From CAITUY01 sp964611575 (GTDB lineage: Bacteria; Verrucomicrobiota; Kiritimatiellia; CAIKKV01; CAITUY01), in NCBI GenBank assembly GCA_964611575.1, contig CAZTAJ010000017.1, positions 1-50,839 of the forward strand: DNA of 50,839 bases. Direction: 5' to 3'. Both the position numbers and the translations under genes were made by a program. Below are positions 32,224 to 39,448 of this stretch, piece by piece. A model generated the notes under the pieces. The model made no database searches. It was not told the origin of the DNA and saw only the letters and a list, made by a program, of their open reading frames with translations. The number at the start of each line of letters is the position of its first letter. The stretch's first letter is position 1.

Positions 32224-33486
32224 ATGCAGGCATTCGATTATCGGGACGGCCGTCTCTTCGCCGAGGACGTGGCGGTCGAGGATCTCGCCCAGCGCTACGG
32301 CACCCCGCTGTACGTGTACAGCCGCCGCCATCTGCGCGAACGCTACCAGGCCATCGCCACGGCCATGGCCGCGGTCAGGCCCCTCATCTGCTACTCGGTC
32401 AAGGCGAACTCGAACGCGGCGGTGATCCGGACGCTCGCCGACGAAGGCGCCGGGTTCGACATTGTCTCCGGCGGCGAGTTGTTCCGCGTGTTGCGCGCCG
32501 GGGCCGATGCCGGCAAGATCGTGTTCGCCGGCGTCGGGAAGACCCGCGAGGAAATCGAGTACGCGCTGCGCGAGCGCATCGGGTTCTTCACCGTCGAATC
32601 CGAAGCCGAGGCCGTGCGCATCTCCGAGGCCGCCCGGCATGCGGGCACGGTCGGCCGGATCGCCTTCCGGGCCAACCCCGATGTCGACCCGAAAACGCAC
32701 CAGTACATCAGCACGGGGAAGAAGGAGAACAAGTTCGGGCTCGACCTGGAGCGGGTTGCGAAGGCCTACGCGATGGCCGCCACCCTGCCCGGCGTGGAGA
32801 TTGCCGGCCTGCACCTGCATATCGGGTCGCAGATCCTGTCGGCGGATCCGTTCGGCGAGGCGCTGGCCAAGGTCAAGGACCTGTGCCAGTCGCTCAAGGC
32901 CCGCTACCCGACGTTCCGCTATCTCGATATCGGCGGCGGACTGGGCATCGACTACAAGCCGGACCAGCAGGCGCTGGACCCGGCCGTGTTCGCCGCCACG
33001 GTCGTGCCGTTCCTGAAGGATCTGGCCGTGCAGGTGGTCATGGAACCGGGCCGCAGCATCGTCGGCAATGCAGGCATCCTGGTGACCCGCGTGCAGTATG
33101 TGAAGGCCAGCCATTTCAAGACCTTCGTCGTGGTGGATGCGGGCATGAACGACCTGATCCGCCCGTCGCTGTATCAGGCCTACCATGCCATCAAACCCGT
33201 CAAGGCCACCTCGAAGACCGTGGTCGGCGACATCGTCGGCCCGATCTGCGAGTCCGGCGATTTCCTGGCGCAGGACCGCGAGTTGCCGGCCGTGCAGGCG
33301 GGCGACCTGGTGGCCGCCATGAGCGCGGGCGCCTACGGCTTTTCGATGTCGTCGAACTATAACAGCCGCCCGCGCGTGGCCGAAATCATGGTCGACGGCG
33401 CCAACGCCCACGTCATACGCCACCGCGAGACGTGGGAGGATCTGGTCCGCGGCGAAATCACGGGGGCCGAGGCGGCGGAGCTGTAA
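32224..33486 (+). CDS. lysA: Diaminopimelate decarboxylase
   Basis: 420-residue PLP enzyme of the alanine-racemase fold that decarboxylates meso-diaminopimelate to lysine. ICYSVKANSN contains the Schiff-base lysine K60. HLHIGSQI, DIGGGLGIDY and MEPGRSIVGNAG form the cofactor phosphate site, and CESGDFLAQDR carries the catalytic cysteine of the dimer interface. ATG 32224 follows AAGGAA. It is the first of lysA-dapA-dapB; dapA begins 15 bases after its stop, so the two are co-transcribed. Grouping the last and early steps of the pathway is a usual PVC arrangement. Confidence 0.96.
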   Translation: MQAFDYRDGRLFAEDVAVEDLAQRYGTPLYVYSRRHLRERYQAIATAMAAVRPLICYSVKANSNAAVIRTLADEGAGFDIVSGGELFRVLRAGADAGKIVFAGVGKTREEIEYALRERIGFFTVESEAEAVRISEAARHAGTVGRIAFRANPDVDPKTHQYISTGKKENKFGLDLERVAKAYAMAATLPGVEIAGLHLHIGSQILSADPFGEALAKVKDLCQSLKARYPTFRYLDIGGGLGIDYKPDQQALDPAVFAATVVPFLKDLAVQVVMEPGRSIVGNAGILVTRVQYVKASHFKTFVVVDAGMNDLIRPSLYQAYHAIKPVKATSKTVVGDIVGPICESGDFLAQDRELPAVQAGDLVAAMSAGAYGFSMSSNYNSRPRVAEIMVDGANAHVIRHRETWEDLVRGEITGAEAAEL

Positions 33487-33501
33487 ATGAAGGAGAGGAT
33501 C

Positions 33502-34371
33502 ATGTTCCAGGGTGCTTATACCGCGATCGTCACGCCGTTCAACCGCGATGGAAGCGTTGACTACGGCAAGCTGCGGGCGCTGATCGCCCTGCAGATCGCC
33601 GGCGGCATCGACGGTATTGTGCCGGTCGGCACCACCGGCGAGTCACCGACGCTCGATTTCCCCGAGCACGAGAAGGTCATCGAGACGACCATCGATGCCT
33701 GCCGCGGAAAAATCAAGGTCATCGCGGGCACCGGCGCCAACTCGACGTCCGAGGCGCTGGAGCTCACCCGGCACGCGCTCAAGGCGGGCGCCGATGCCTC
33801 GCTGCAGGTGACCCCCTACTACAACAAGCCCAACCAGGAAGGGCTGTACCGCCACTTCTCGGCCGTGGCCGACCTCGGCCTGCCCGTCGTGCTCTACAAT
33901 GTTCCCGGCCGCAGCGCACGGGAGATCGATGTGGCCACCGTGGCGCGCCTCTCGAAACACCCGCAGATCGTGGCGGTGAAGGAGGCGGGGGGCAGCGTGG
34001 ACCGCGTCAGCCAGATCCGGCGGGCCTGTGACATCACGGTTCTCTCGGGTGACGATTCCCTGACGCTGCCGATGATGTCGGTCGGCGCCCGGGGCGTCGT
34101 CAGCGTGGCCTCCAACATCGCCCCGAAACCTGTGGCGGATATGGTGCATGCCGCGTTGGCCGGACGCTGGGATGAAGCCCTTCGCCTGCACATGCAGTAC
34201 TACCGCCTGTTCACGGATCTGTTCATCGACACGAACCCGATCCCGATCAAGGCCGCCATGGCCATGGCCGGCTTGATCGAGGAAGGCTACCGGCTGCCCC
34301 TCTGTGAAATGAGCATGGCGCTGAAGCAGCGCCTGGCCGAATGTTTGAAGGAAGTCGGCCTCATCCGGTGA
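33502..34371 (+). CDS. dapA: 4-hydroxy-tetrahydrodipicolinate synthase
   Basis: 289-residue class I aldolase-type TIM barrel that condenses pyruvate with aspartate semialdehyde. PVGTTGESPTL, QVTPYYNKPNQEGLY (active-site tyrosine) and VAVKEAGGS (Schiff-base lysine) are intact. The start is ATG 33502, with AAGGAG six bases upstream. The in-frame ATG at 33487, directly after the lysA stop, would put that ribosome-binding site inside the coding sequence and was rejected. A palindromic element (34412-34462) separates it from dapB. Confidence 0.96.
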   Translation: MFQGAYTAIVTPFNRDGSVDYGKLRALIALQIAGGIDGIVPVGTTGESPTLDFPEHEKVIETTIDACRGKIKVIAGTGANSTSEALELTRHALKAGADASLQVTPYYNKPNQEGLYRHFSAVADLGLPVVLYNVPGRSAREIDVATVARLSKHPQIVAVKEAGGSVDRVSQIRRACDITVLSGDDSLTLPMMSVGARGVVSVASNIAPKPVADMVHAALAGRWDEALRLHMQYYRLFTDLFIDTNPIPIKAAMAMAGLIEEGYRLPLCEMSMALKQRLAECLKEVGLIR

Positions 34372-34411
34372 TGCCGGACTTCTCGGCTTATCCGTTGATG
34401 CCAGGCTTCGT

Positions 34412-34462
34412 GGGGAGGGCCGGCGTGTCGCCGGCCGCGGCGGGCAGCATGCCCGCCCTCCC
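34412..34462. repeat. GGGAGGG-footed twin-hairpin element between dapA and dapB
   Basis: Outer arms GGGAGGGC and GCCCTCCC enclose two perfect hairpins, GGCCGGCG-TGT-CGCCGGCC and GCGGGCA-GCA-TGCCCGC. It lies within what is probably one lysine operon. Confidence 0.82.
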
Positions 34463-34525
34463 ATCGATGGCATTTCGCGGTGTTTCCCGGTGAATGATGA
34501 ATCGTACGAAGGGAGCGTTCCAACC

Positions 34526-35329
34526 ATGACCAAGATCGCCATTATCGGAGCCGCCGGCCGCATGGGCCAGGCGTTGGTGCGTTGTGCGCAACCCATGCAT
34601 GAACTGCAGGTGGCGGCCGCCATCGAGCAGCCGTCCTCGCCGTTGATGGGCAAGGATCCCGGGCTCATCGCCGGCGTCGGCGACATCGGCCTGCGCATCA
34701 CCAGCGATCTGGCGGCGGCCGTGAAGGCCGCCGATGTGACCATCGACTTCAGTTTCCATGAGGCTGTGCCGCAGACGGTGCGCCTGGCCGCCCAGCACGG
34801 CAAGGCGGTCGTCATCGGCACCACCGGGCTCAACCCGGACGAACGTGCCGCGGTCGACCTGGCCGCGAAGACGATCCCGATCGTCTGGGCGCCCAACATG
34901 AGCCTGGGTGTGAATCTGCTGTTCGCGCTGGTGCAGCAGGCCGGCCGGGCGCTGGGCGTGGACTACGATGTCGAGATCGTGGAAGCGCATCACCGGTTCA
35001 AGAAGGATGCGCCCAGCGGCACGGCGTTGCGGCTCGGCGAAAAGGTGGCCGAGGGTCGCGGGCAGGTCTTCAAGGACATGGCAATCTATGGCCGCGAGGG
35101 ACTCGGCGGCGAACGGCCGCGCGGGCAGATCGGCATTCATGCGCTGCGGGCGGCGGACATCATCGGGGATCACACGGTTCTGTTCGCCACGGACGGTGAG
35201 CGCGTGGAGATCAGTCATCGCGCCACCAGCCGGGACGCGTTCGCCCGCGGCGCCCTGCGGGCCGCCACCTGGCTGGCCGGCCGCAAACCCGGTCTGTACG
35301 ACATGCAGGACGTGCTGGGGCTGAGATAA
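34526..35329 (+). CDS. dapB: 4-hydroxy-tetrahydrodipicolinate reductase
   Basis: 267-residue NAD(P)H-dependent reductase, the step after DapA in lysine and diaminopimelate synthesis. IIGAAGRMGQ is the dinucleotide-binding loop, VIGTTGLN follows, and EAHHRFKKDAPSGTA carries the catalytic histidine-lysine set. ATG 34526 starts exactly at the Rossmann strand (MTKIAIIGAAG); the upstream in-frame ATG at 34490 adds a non-conserved stretch and the GGGAG at 34510 would then lie inside the gene. Confidence 0.96.
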   Translation: MTKIAIIGAAGRMGQALVRCAQPMHELQVAAAIEQPSSPLMGKDPGLIAGVGDIGLRITSDLAAAVKAADVTIDFSFHEAVPQTVRLAAQHGKAVVIGTTGLNPDERAAVDLAAKTIPIVWAPNMSLGVNLLFALVQQAGRALGVDYDVEIVEAHHRFKKDAPSGTALRLGEKVAEGRGQVFKDMAIYGREGLGGERPRGQIGIHALRAADIIGDHTVLFATDGERVEISHRATSRDAFARGALRAATWLAGRKPGLYDMQDVLGLR

Positions 35330-35334
35330 CGGCC

Positions 35335-35428
35335 AGGCTGTAGGCTACAGGCTGTAGACTGTAGGGAAGAGATGAGGAGTCGCAACACCAAGTCCACCCT
35401 TCAGCCTTCAGCCTTCAGCCTTCAGCCT
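35335..35428. repeat. Facing arrays of heptamer repeats
   Basis: The left array is four seven-base units of the GGCTGTA type (35335-35362). The right array is four exact copies of a CTTCAGC-type unit up to 35428. They face each other in inverse sense and can partly pair. The element reaches into the region upstream of folK and adds a spurious in-frame extension to that gene. Related heptamers are at 47323-47415. Confidence 0.75.
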
Positions 35429-35443
35429 CGCCATCCCTCTGGG

Positions 35444-35956
35444 ATGCCGATGGAAGTCGGCCTGAGTCTCGGGTCGAATCTCGGAGACCGGCAGGCGGCA
35501 TTGCAGGAAGCCGTCCGCCGCCTGACAGCCCTTCCCGGCGTACGACTGCTCGCGGCCGCTCCGCTCTACGAAACCGACCCCGTGGGCGTCCGGCCCGAAC
35601 TCGCGGATCTGAAATACCTGAACACCGTCGTGATCATCGAGGTGCCTCCCGACCTGTCGGCGCTTTCCACCGCCATCCACGGCATCGAGGACACGATGGG
35701 CCGCCGGCGCAGCGCGGACCGGAATGCCCCGCGCATCATCGACATTGACATCCTCTATGCCGGCGATGCCACCCGGTCGGATGGCATCATGGACCTGCCC
35801 CACCCCCGCTGGGCGCAGCGTCGCTTCGTGCTTCAGCCCCTGGCCGACGTCCGCCCCGACCTGGTGTTGCCGGGGGCGTCCGGGACCGTGGCCGCCCTGC
35901 TGGCCGCACTGCCCTCAGGCGAAACGGTTCGACTCGTGACCGACACCTGGTTGTGA
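35444..35956 (+). CDS. folK: 2-amino-4-hydroxy-6-hydroxymethyldihydropteridine pyrophosphokinase
   Basis: About 170 residues. The enzyme transfers pyrophosphate from ATP to hydroxymethyldihydropterin in folate synthesis. GLSLGSNLGDR at the N terminus, the central RRRSADRNAPRIIDIDIL block with the catalytic aspartates, and LPHPRWAQRRFVLQPLADV are all present. The frame stays open upstream to 35372, but that part translates the heptamer repeats, so ATG 35444 (or 35450) is preferred. It follows dapB in the same direction, with the repeat arrays between them. Confidence 0.92.
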   Translation: MPMEVGLSLGSNLGDRQAALQEAVRRLTALPGVRLLAAAPLYETDPVGVRPELADLKYLNTVVIIEVPPDLSALSTAIHGIEDTMGRRRSADRNAPRIIDIDILYAGDATRSDGIMDLPHPRWAQRRFVLQPLADVRPDLVLPGASGTVAALLAALPSGETVRLVTDTWL

Positions 35957-36007
35957 GCGGCACGGGGGCACGCCGGCTCCAAGGACATGCATATTTGTAT
36001 AGACCGC

Positions 36008-36032
36008 CAGCAGATTGACCGTTAATCTGCTG
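36008..36032. promoter_or_regulatory. Nine-base inverted repeat upstream of the second DUF4143 gene
   Basis: CAGCAGATT and AATCTGCTG are perfect arms with a seven-base spacer, ending three bases before the ATG at 36036. It could be an operator or a translation-masking hairpin. No regulator gene lies next to it. Confidence 0.5.
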
Positions 36033-36035
36033 ACC

Positions 36036-37187
36036 ATGTTAACACGACGTCTCGAGCTGCCGGGGCATTCGTTTCTCCTCTTTGGACCGCGCGGGACCGG
36101 CAAGACCACGTGGTTAAGACATGTGCTGCCGGACGCGCTCTGGTTCGATCTGCTGCGGACCCAGACCCTCTTGTCGCTCAGCCGTCAGCCTGACTCGTTC
36201 CGGCAGCAGGTCGAAGCCCGGCCACCGGGAAGCTGGGTCGTGGTGGACGAAGTGCAGCGGTTGCCGAGCGTGTTGAATGAAGTCCACGCCCTGATCGCCG
36301 AACACGGAAAACGCTACCACTTTGCCCTCAGCGGCTCCAGCGCTCGCAAGTTGAAGCGGTTGGACGTGAATCTTCTCGCCGGCCGCGCGATCAACCGCCA
36401 GTTCTTCCCGCTGACGGCGGCCGAGTTGGATTACCGTTGCGATCTCGACCGGGTCCTGCGCCTTGGATTGCTGCCGCAAATCCAGACCGAAACCGACTAT
36501 GCCATTGAAGCGCTTGAGGCTTATGTGGGCAACTACATCCGCGAAGAGATCCAGCAGGAGGCGCTCGTTCGCAATCTGGAATCTTTCGCCCGCTTCCTGG
36601 AGGTGGCCGCCCTGATGAACGGGCAGATTGTCAACGTCGCCGGGATCGCCCGCGATGCGGCCGTCGCGAGGCCCACGGTCCAGGGCTACTTTGGAACCCT
36701 GGTGGACACGTTGATCGGGTTCTGGCTGCCCGCCTGGCGGAAGCGGGCCAAAGTGAAAGAGGTGGCGAGCCCCAAGTTCTACCTGTTCGACCCCGGCGTG
36801 GCGCGAGCCCTGGCCGGACGGATGCGTGAGCCACTGGACGGGCTGGAGCGCGGCTTCCTGCTTGAAACCTGGGTGCTTCACGAATTGCGCGCCGCGATGG
36901 CCTTCCGGAACCTCGGCGGACAACTTCACTACTGGCGCACGCCGTCCGGCAGCGAGGTGGATTTCGTCTGGACGCGCGGCGACCGCGCCATCGGTCTCGA
37001 GGTCAAGGCCGCCGCGACCTGGCGGGGCGAATACGGAACCGCGCTCAAGACCCTGATCGCCGACGGCACGCTGACCGGCGGGCACGGCGTGTACACGGGC
37101 TCCGTCGAACTCAAAGATGGCCCCCTTCGCATTTGGCCGCTCAAGCGATTCCTCAAGGAACTGACGGACGGCAATGTCTTGGGCTGA
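36036..37187 (+). CDS. AAA ATPase with DUF4143-type C-terminal domain
   Basis: About 383 residues. Walker A is FGPRGTGKTTWL, Walker B WVVVDEVQRL, and the sensor region FALSGSSARKL. The C-terminal half contains FYLFDPGVARALAGR and SGSEVDFVWTRGDRAIGLEVKAAA, the EVDF...EVK pattern seen in DUF4143 proteins and resembling a nuclease fold. Function is unknown. Compared with the gene at 19518 it shares only the motif framework. An upstream TTG at 36015 lies inside the inverted repeat, so ATG 36036 is preferred. It borders the lower-GC segment holding the RHS/PLA2 pair. Confidence 0.85.
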   Translation: MLTRRLELPGHSFLLFGPRGTGKTTWLRHVLPDALWFDLLRTQTLLSLSRQPDSFRQQVEARPPGSWVVVDEVQRLPSVLNEVHALIAEHGKRYHFALSGSSARKLKRLDVNLLAGRAINRQFFPLTAAELDYRCDLDRVLRLGLLPQIQTETDYAIEALEAYVGNYIREEIQQEALVRNLESFARFLEVAALMNGQIVNVAGIARDAAVARPTVQGYFGTLVDTLIGFWLPAWRKRAKVKEVASPKFYLFDPGVARALAGRMREPLDGLERGFLLETWVLHELRAAMAFRNLGGQLHYWRTPSGSEVDFVWTRGDRAIGLEVKAAATWRGEYGTALKTLIADGTLTGGHGVYTGSVELKDGPLRIWPLKRFLKELTDGNVLG

Positions 37188-37289
37188 CATCTCCCAGCGC
37201 CACCAAGGCGTAAAGACGCCAGGCGAGTGTGGGTGACATCTTCTTAACCGCTTCCACTGACCAACACGAATTCCTGAAGGGCTCCTACA

Positions 37290-37919
37290 ATGAAAGAGGC
37301 GCGCCCGGCAAACATGCGGTCTTTGCTACTGACCGCGTTGATCCTCAGTAGTTCCGCCTTCCAGGCTCACGCCTACTACCACCCCGATGAGGGGCGGTGG
37401 CTATCTCGAGATCCGATCGCAGAACTCGCGCCTCGGGTTTCACCTCGCAATGCCCTCGCGGGACGGCGTCATGCTGAGGGTGGTGAAACGCTGTATGGTT
37501 TCGTTGGGAACAGACCCGTGGACCGTTTCGATGTTCTTGGTCTGGTCTGTGGTTCGTGGTGGAATGATTGGTTCGTGCCAGAGGAACCTGCTGGTGGGGA
37601 CTTCACTTCTGCCTGCCAATGGCACGATGACTGTTACGGGAGGTGTGATATGGACAAGGCCTCCTGCGACCAAGGATTCAGAGACCGGATGAAGCAGGCA
37701 TGTGCCGATTTGCCGACGAGTGCCGATGGCTGGTGTTATAAGGATGGCTGCATTCCCTACGCCGAGGACTGTTGGGTACGATGCACCGTGAATCCACGCG
37801 AGAGATGCATGCAATGGGCAGAAACATACTACCAGGCTGTGCATAAGTTGGGCTGTGGTGCCTATAAGGCTGGACAAAAGGGCAGCAAGTGTTGTCCTCG
37901 AGAGCCCCCCTGCAACTAG
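37290..37919 (+). CDS. Secreted RHS-core / phospholipase A2-like protein
   Basis: 209 residues. A signal peptide (1-28, ending FQAHA) runs straight into the conserved end of an RHS core: YYHPDEGRWLSRDPI (29-43) and LYGFVGNRPVDRFDVLGL (68-85). The usual tens of YD repeats are absent. After this point, where polymorphic toxins place their toxin domain, comes SACQWHDDCYGRC (H112-D113) and CDQGFRDRMKQAC (126-138), matching the catalytic and calcium-site arrangement of secreted phospholipase A2, with many cysteines up to the C terminus. It probably hydrolyses phospholipids outside the cytoplasm. GAAGGG precedes the ATG. GC is lower than in neighbouring core genes. Confidence 0.78.
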   Translation: MKEARPANMRSLLLTALILSSSAFQAHAYYHPDEGRWLSRDPIAELAPRVSPRNALAGRRHAEGGETLYGFVGNRPVDRFDVLGLVCGSWWNDWFVPEEPAGGDFTSACQWHDDCYGRCDMDKASCDQGFRDRMKQACADLPTSADGWCYKDGCIPYAEDCWVRCTVNPRERCMQWAETYYQAVHKLGCGAYKAGQKGSKCCPREPPCN

Positions 37920-37947
37920 GTGTGGCAAGATTATCGGCGAGGGCGGA

Positions 37948-38331
37948 ATGAAGGGATTGTGTCTGTCTGCTGTGTTATTCTTCCCGTTTCTCACGGGATG
38001 CAGCATTGTCGGTGGCATTGCAGGGGCAAGTCATGATCCGATCTGGAGGGTGAAGTCGGCAGAGCGCTACCGTCCCACGATTGCGACGAACTTCACCGAA
38101 TCGGTGCTCGCTGATTCCGGCCGTCCACACCAAGAACAGCATTTCGACGACCTGATGCGTTCTTTTCCATCGGCGGTTCAGCGTGTCGAGAGCGTCTTGG
38201 TGGCCGTCCCTGATTCGTCGTTCGTCACCAGATACCGGGATAACACGTTCGAACTACTGCAGGGGGAGAAGACGCTTATTAAAGAACGCCTGCCCGCCGT
38301 GTTCAATATGCATCCTAAAGACAGCAGATAG
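37948..38331 (+). CDS. Small lipoprotein, candidate immunity protein
   Basis: About 127 residues with no recognised family. The N terminus MKGLCLSAVLFFPFLTGCS is a lipoprotein signal, with lipobox LTGC at residues 15-18, so the mature protein is membrane-anchored on the periplasmic side. The body is charged and without repeats (VKSAERYRPTIATNFTESVL; FELLQGEKTLIKERLPAVF). It begins 28 bases after the PLA2-like gene on the same strand. Lipoprotein immunity proteins are known for secreted lipase effectors, so neutralising its neighbour is the favoured inference. It could equally be an accessory factor. Start ATG 37948 is chosen because it opens the signal peptide. Confidence 0.6.
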   Translation: MKGLCLSAVLFFPFLTGCSIVGGIAGASHDPIWRVKSAERYRPTIATNFTESVLADSGRPHQEQHFDDLMRSFPSAVQRVESVLVAVPDSSFVTRYRDNTFELLQGEKTLIKERLPAVFNMHPKDSR

Positions 38332-38468
38332 CGCGGACGCCCGTTGTCTGCCCTCTTTAACCGGAATCGCTCCGCTTCCCCGCGGTGCCGACCGCTGCGG
38401 ACTTGCCAGATGCCTGCTTGAGGCCAAGTGCCGCGCTTGCGGAGTTCACATGAACGGCTCTTCGTGCT

Positions 38469-38496
38469 TTGACATGATATGCCAACATGATGTAAT
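38469..38496 (+). promoter_or_regulatory. Promoter of the vapBC module, near-leaderless geometry
   Basis: A perfect TTGACA (38469-38474), a 16-base spacer and TGTAAT (38491-38496, 5/6). Nine bases separate the -10 from the antitoxin ATG at 38506, so the leader would be two or three bases. No ribosome-binding site is visible. ACATGAT is repeated directly at 38472 and 38484 and may be part of the operator. Confidence 0.6.
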
Positions 38497-38505
38497 GTTC
38501 TGGGT

Positions 38506-38760
38506 ATGAAAACATTAGCAACCATGGTGACGGAAAGGGGACAGGTGTCGATCCCAACACAGGTGAGGAAACAACTCCACCTGAGCCCTGGACATCGCGT
38601 GGTCTGGGAAGTGCTCTCCGATCACGAATGCAGGATGACGGTTGCTGCCGAATCCCCTGTGCCTGGTGCGGAGGCCATGCTTGGCTACGCCGCCAAGTTC
38701 AGAAAACCGCGCCGAACCCGCGATTGGTTGACAGAGCTTCGTGAAGGAGAAGAGGCGTGA
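38506..38760 (+). CDS. AbrB/MazE-type antitoxin
   Basis: 84 residues. The swapped-hairpin AbrB domain is visible in MVTERGQVSIPTQVRKQLHLSPGHRVVWEV. The C-terminal part (MLGYAAKFRKPRRTRDWLTELREGEE) is the likely toxin-binding segment. The stop overlaps the toxin's GTG start (GTGA, 38757-38760). The antitoxin should bind its own promoter at 38469-38496 and neutralise the PIN toxin. Confidence 0.85.
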   Translation: MKTLATMVTERGQVSIPTQVRKQLHLSPGHRVVWEVLSDHECRMTVAAESPVPGAEAMLGYAAKFRKPRRTRDWLTELREGEEA

Positions 38761-39173
38761 CCTGGATCGTGGATACCTGTGTCGTCATTGATGTGCTGGA
38801 AGGGGATCCGGAGTTCGGACGGCCTTCAGCGCAGTTGTTGGACAAGATGGCGGGCGAAGGGCTTGCGTTGTGTCCCGTCAGTTATATTGAACTCGCACCC
38901 GCGTTCCTGGGTGACGGTCACCGACAAAACGAGTTCCTAGCCGGCATCGGCATTCAGTTTTCCATTCCGTGGGACTGGAAGGACACCCAGCACGCGCATA
39001 AAGCGTGGGAACGGTATGTCAGCCAACGCCGGGATCGACGAATACCCCGACGACCGGTGGCCGACATACTCATTGGTTCATTTGCGGCAGGCCGAAAGGG
39101 TCTTCTCACCCGGAATCCTGATGATTTTTCCGCTGTCTTTCCATCGTTGACGGTGATCGCACCCGAACCCTAG
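38757..39173 (+). CDS. PIN-domain toxin (VapC-like)
   Basis: 138 residues. WIVDTCVVIDVLEGD, SYIELAPAF and PVADILIGSFAAGRKGLLTRNPDDFSAVFP supply the acidic residues of a PIN ribonuclease site. The start is a GTG overlapping the antitoxin stop by four bases. It is not similar in detail to the other two PIN proteins in the window, so the three modules look independently acquired. The next gene on the same strand, rpsB, begins 275 bases on with its own promoter. Confidence 0.88.
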   Translation: MTWIVDTCVVIDVLEGDPEFGRPSAQLLDKMAGEGLALCPVSYIELAPAFLGDGHRQNEFLAGIGIQFSIPWDWKDTQHAHKAWERYVSQRRDRRIPRRPVADILIGSFAAGRKGLLTRNPDDFSAVFPSLTVIAPEP

Positions 39174-39279
39174 CGGAGAATCGCAGGGGCAGCCCCTGGT
39201 GATGATGTGGACTCGTCGCGTCTCGCGCCGCCGCATCTTGCTTCGCTCTGGGTGCGTCTTCTGCTGTCCTCTTTTCTGC

Positions 39280-39307
39280 TTGCACGGCAACGGTCTATGA
39301 CTATGAT
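39280..39307 (+). promoter_or_regulatory. Promoter of rpsB-tsf
   Basis: TTGCAC (39280-39285), a 16-base spacer and TATGAT (39302-39307, 5/6). Transcription would start near 39314, leaving a leader of about 135 nt. Confidence 0.5.
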
Positions 39308-39313
39308 ATGACG

Positions 39314-39448
39314 CCTTTTGAGTTCCGGGTGTCCGGAACGGAAGCGAGTGTTCGGCCGGCCTCCGGTCGAACCAAAGCGGATTGCCCTCACGCGTGAGCA
39401 TTCGCCAGTGGCGGATGGCGCTAGGGGCCAAGGATACGGAGGAGTACC
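39314..39448 (+). promoter_or_regulatory. Structured rpsB leader
   Basis: Two hairpins are visible in the predicted leader: GTTCCGG-GTGT-CCGGAAC at 39322-39339 (perfect seven-base stem), and TTCGGCCGG-CCT-CCGGTCGAA at 39351-39371 (nine pairs, one of them G-U). The ribosome-binding site GGAGGAG lies at 39438-39444. Autoregulatory leaders recognised by ribosomal protein S2 are known in other bacteria, so this could be one. Confidence 0.4.

Noticed and set aside
35372..35443. Upstream start for folK
   Set aside because: The extension LQPSAFSLQP comes from the heptamer array; the pyrophosphokinase domain begins at 35444-35450.
38183..38509. Plus-strand frame between the lipoprotein and the antitoxin
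   Set aside because: Overlaps the end of the lipoprotein gene in another frame and runs into the vapBC promoter; no start signal or recognisable domain.
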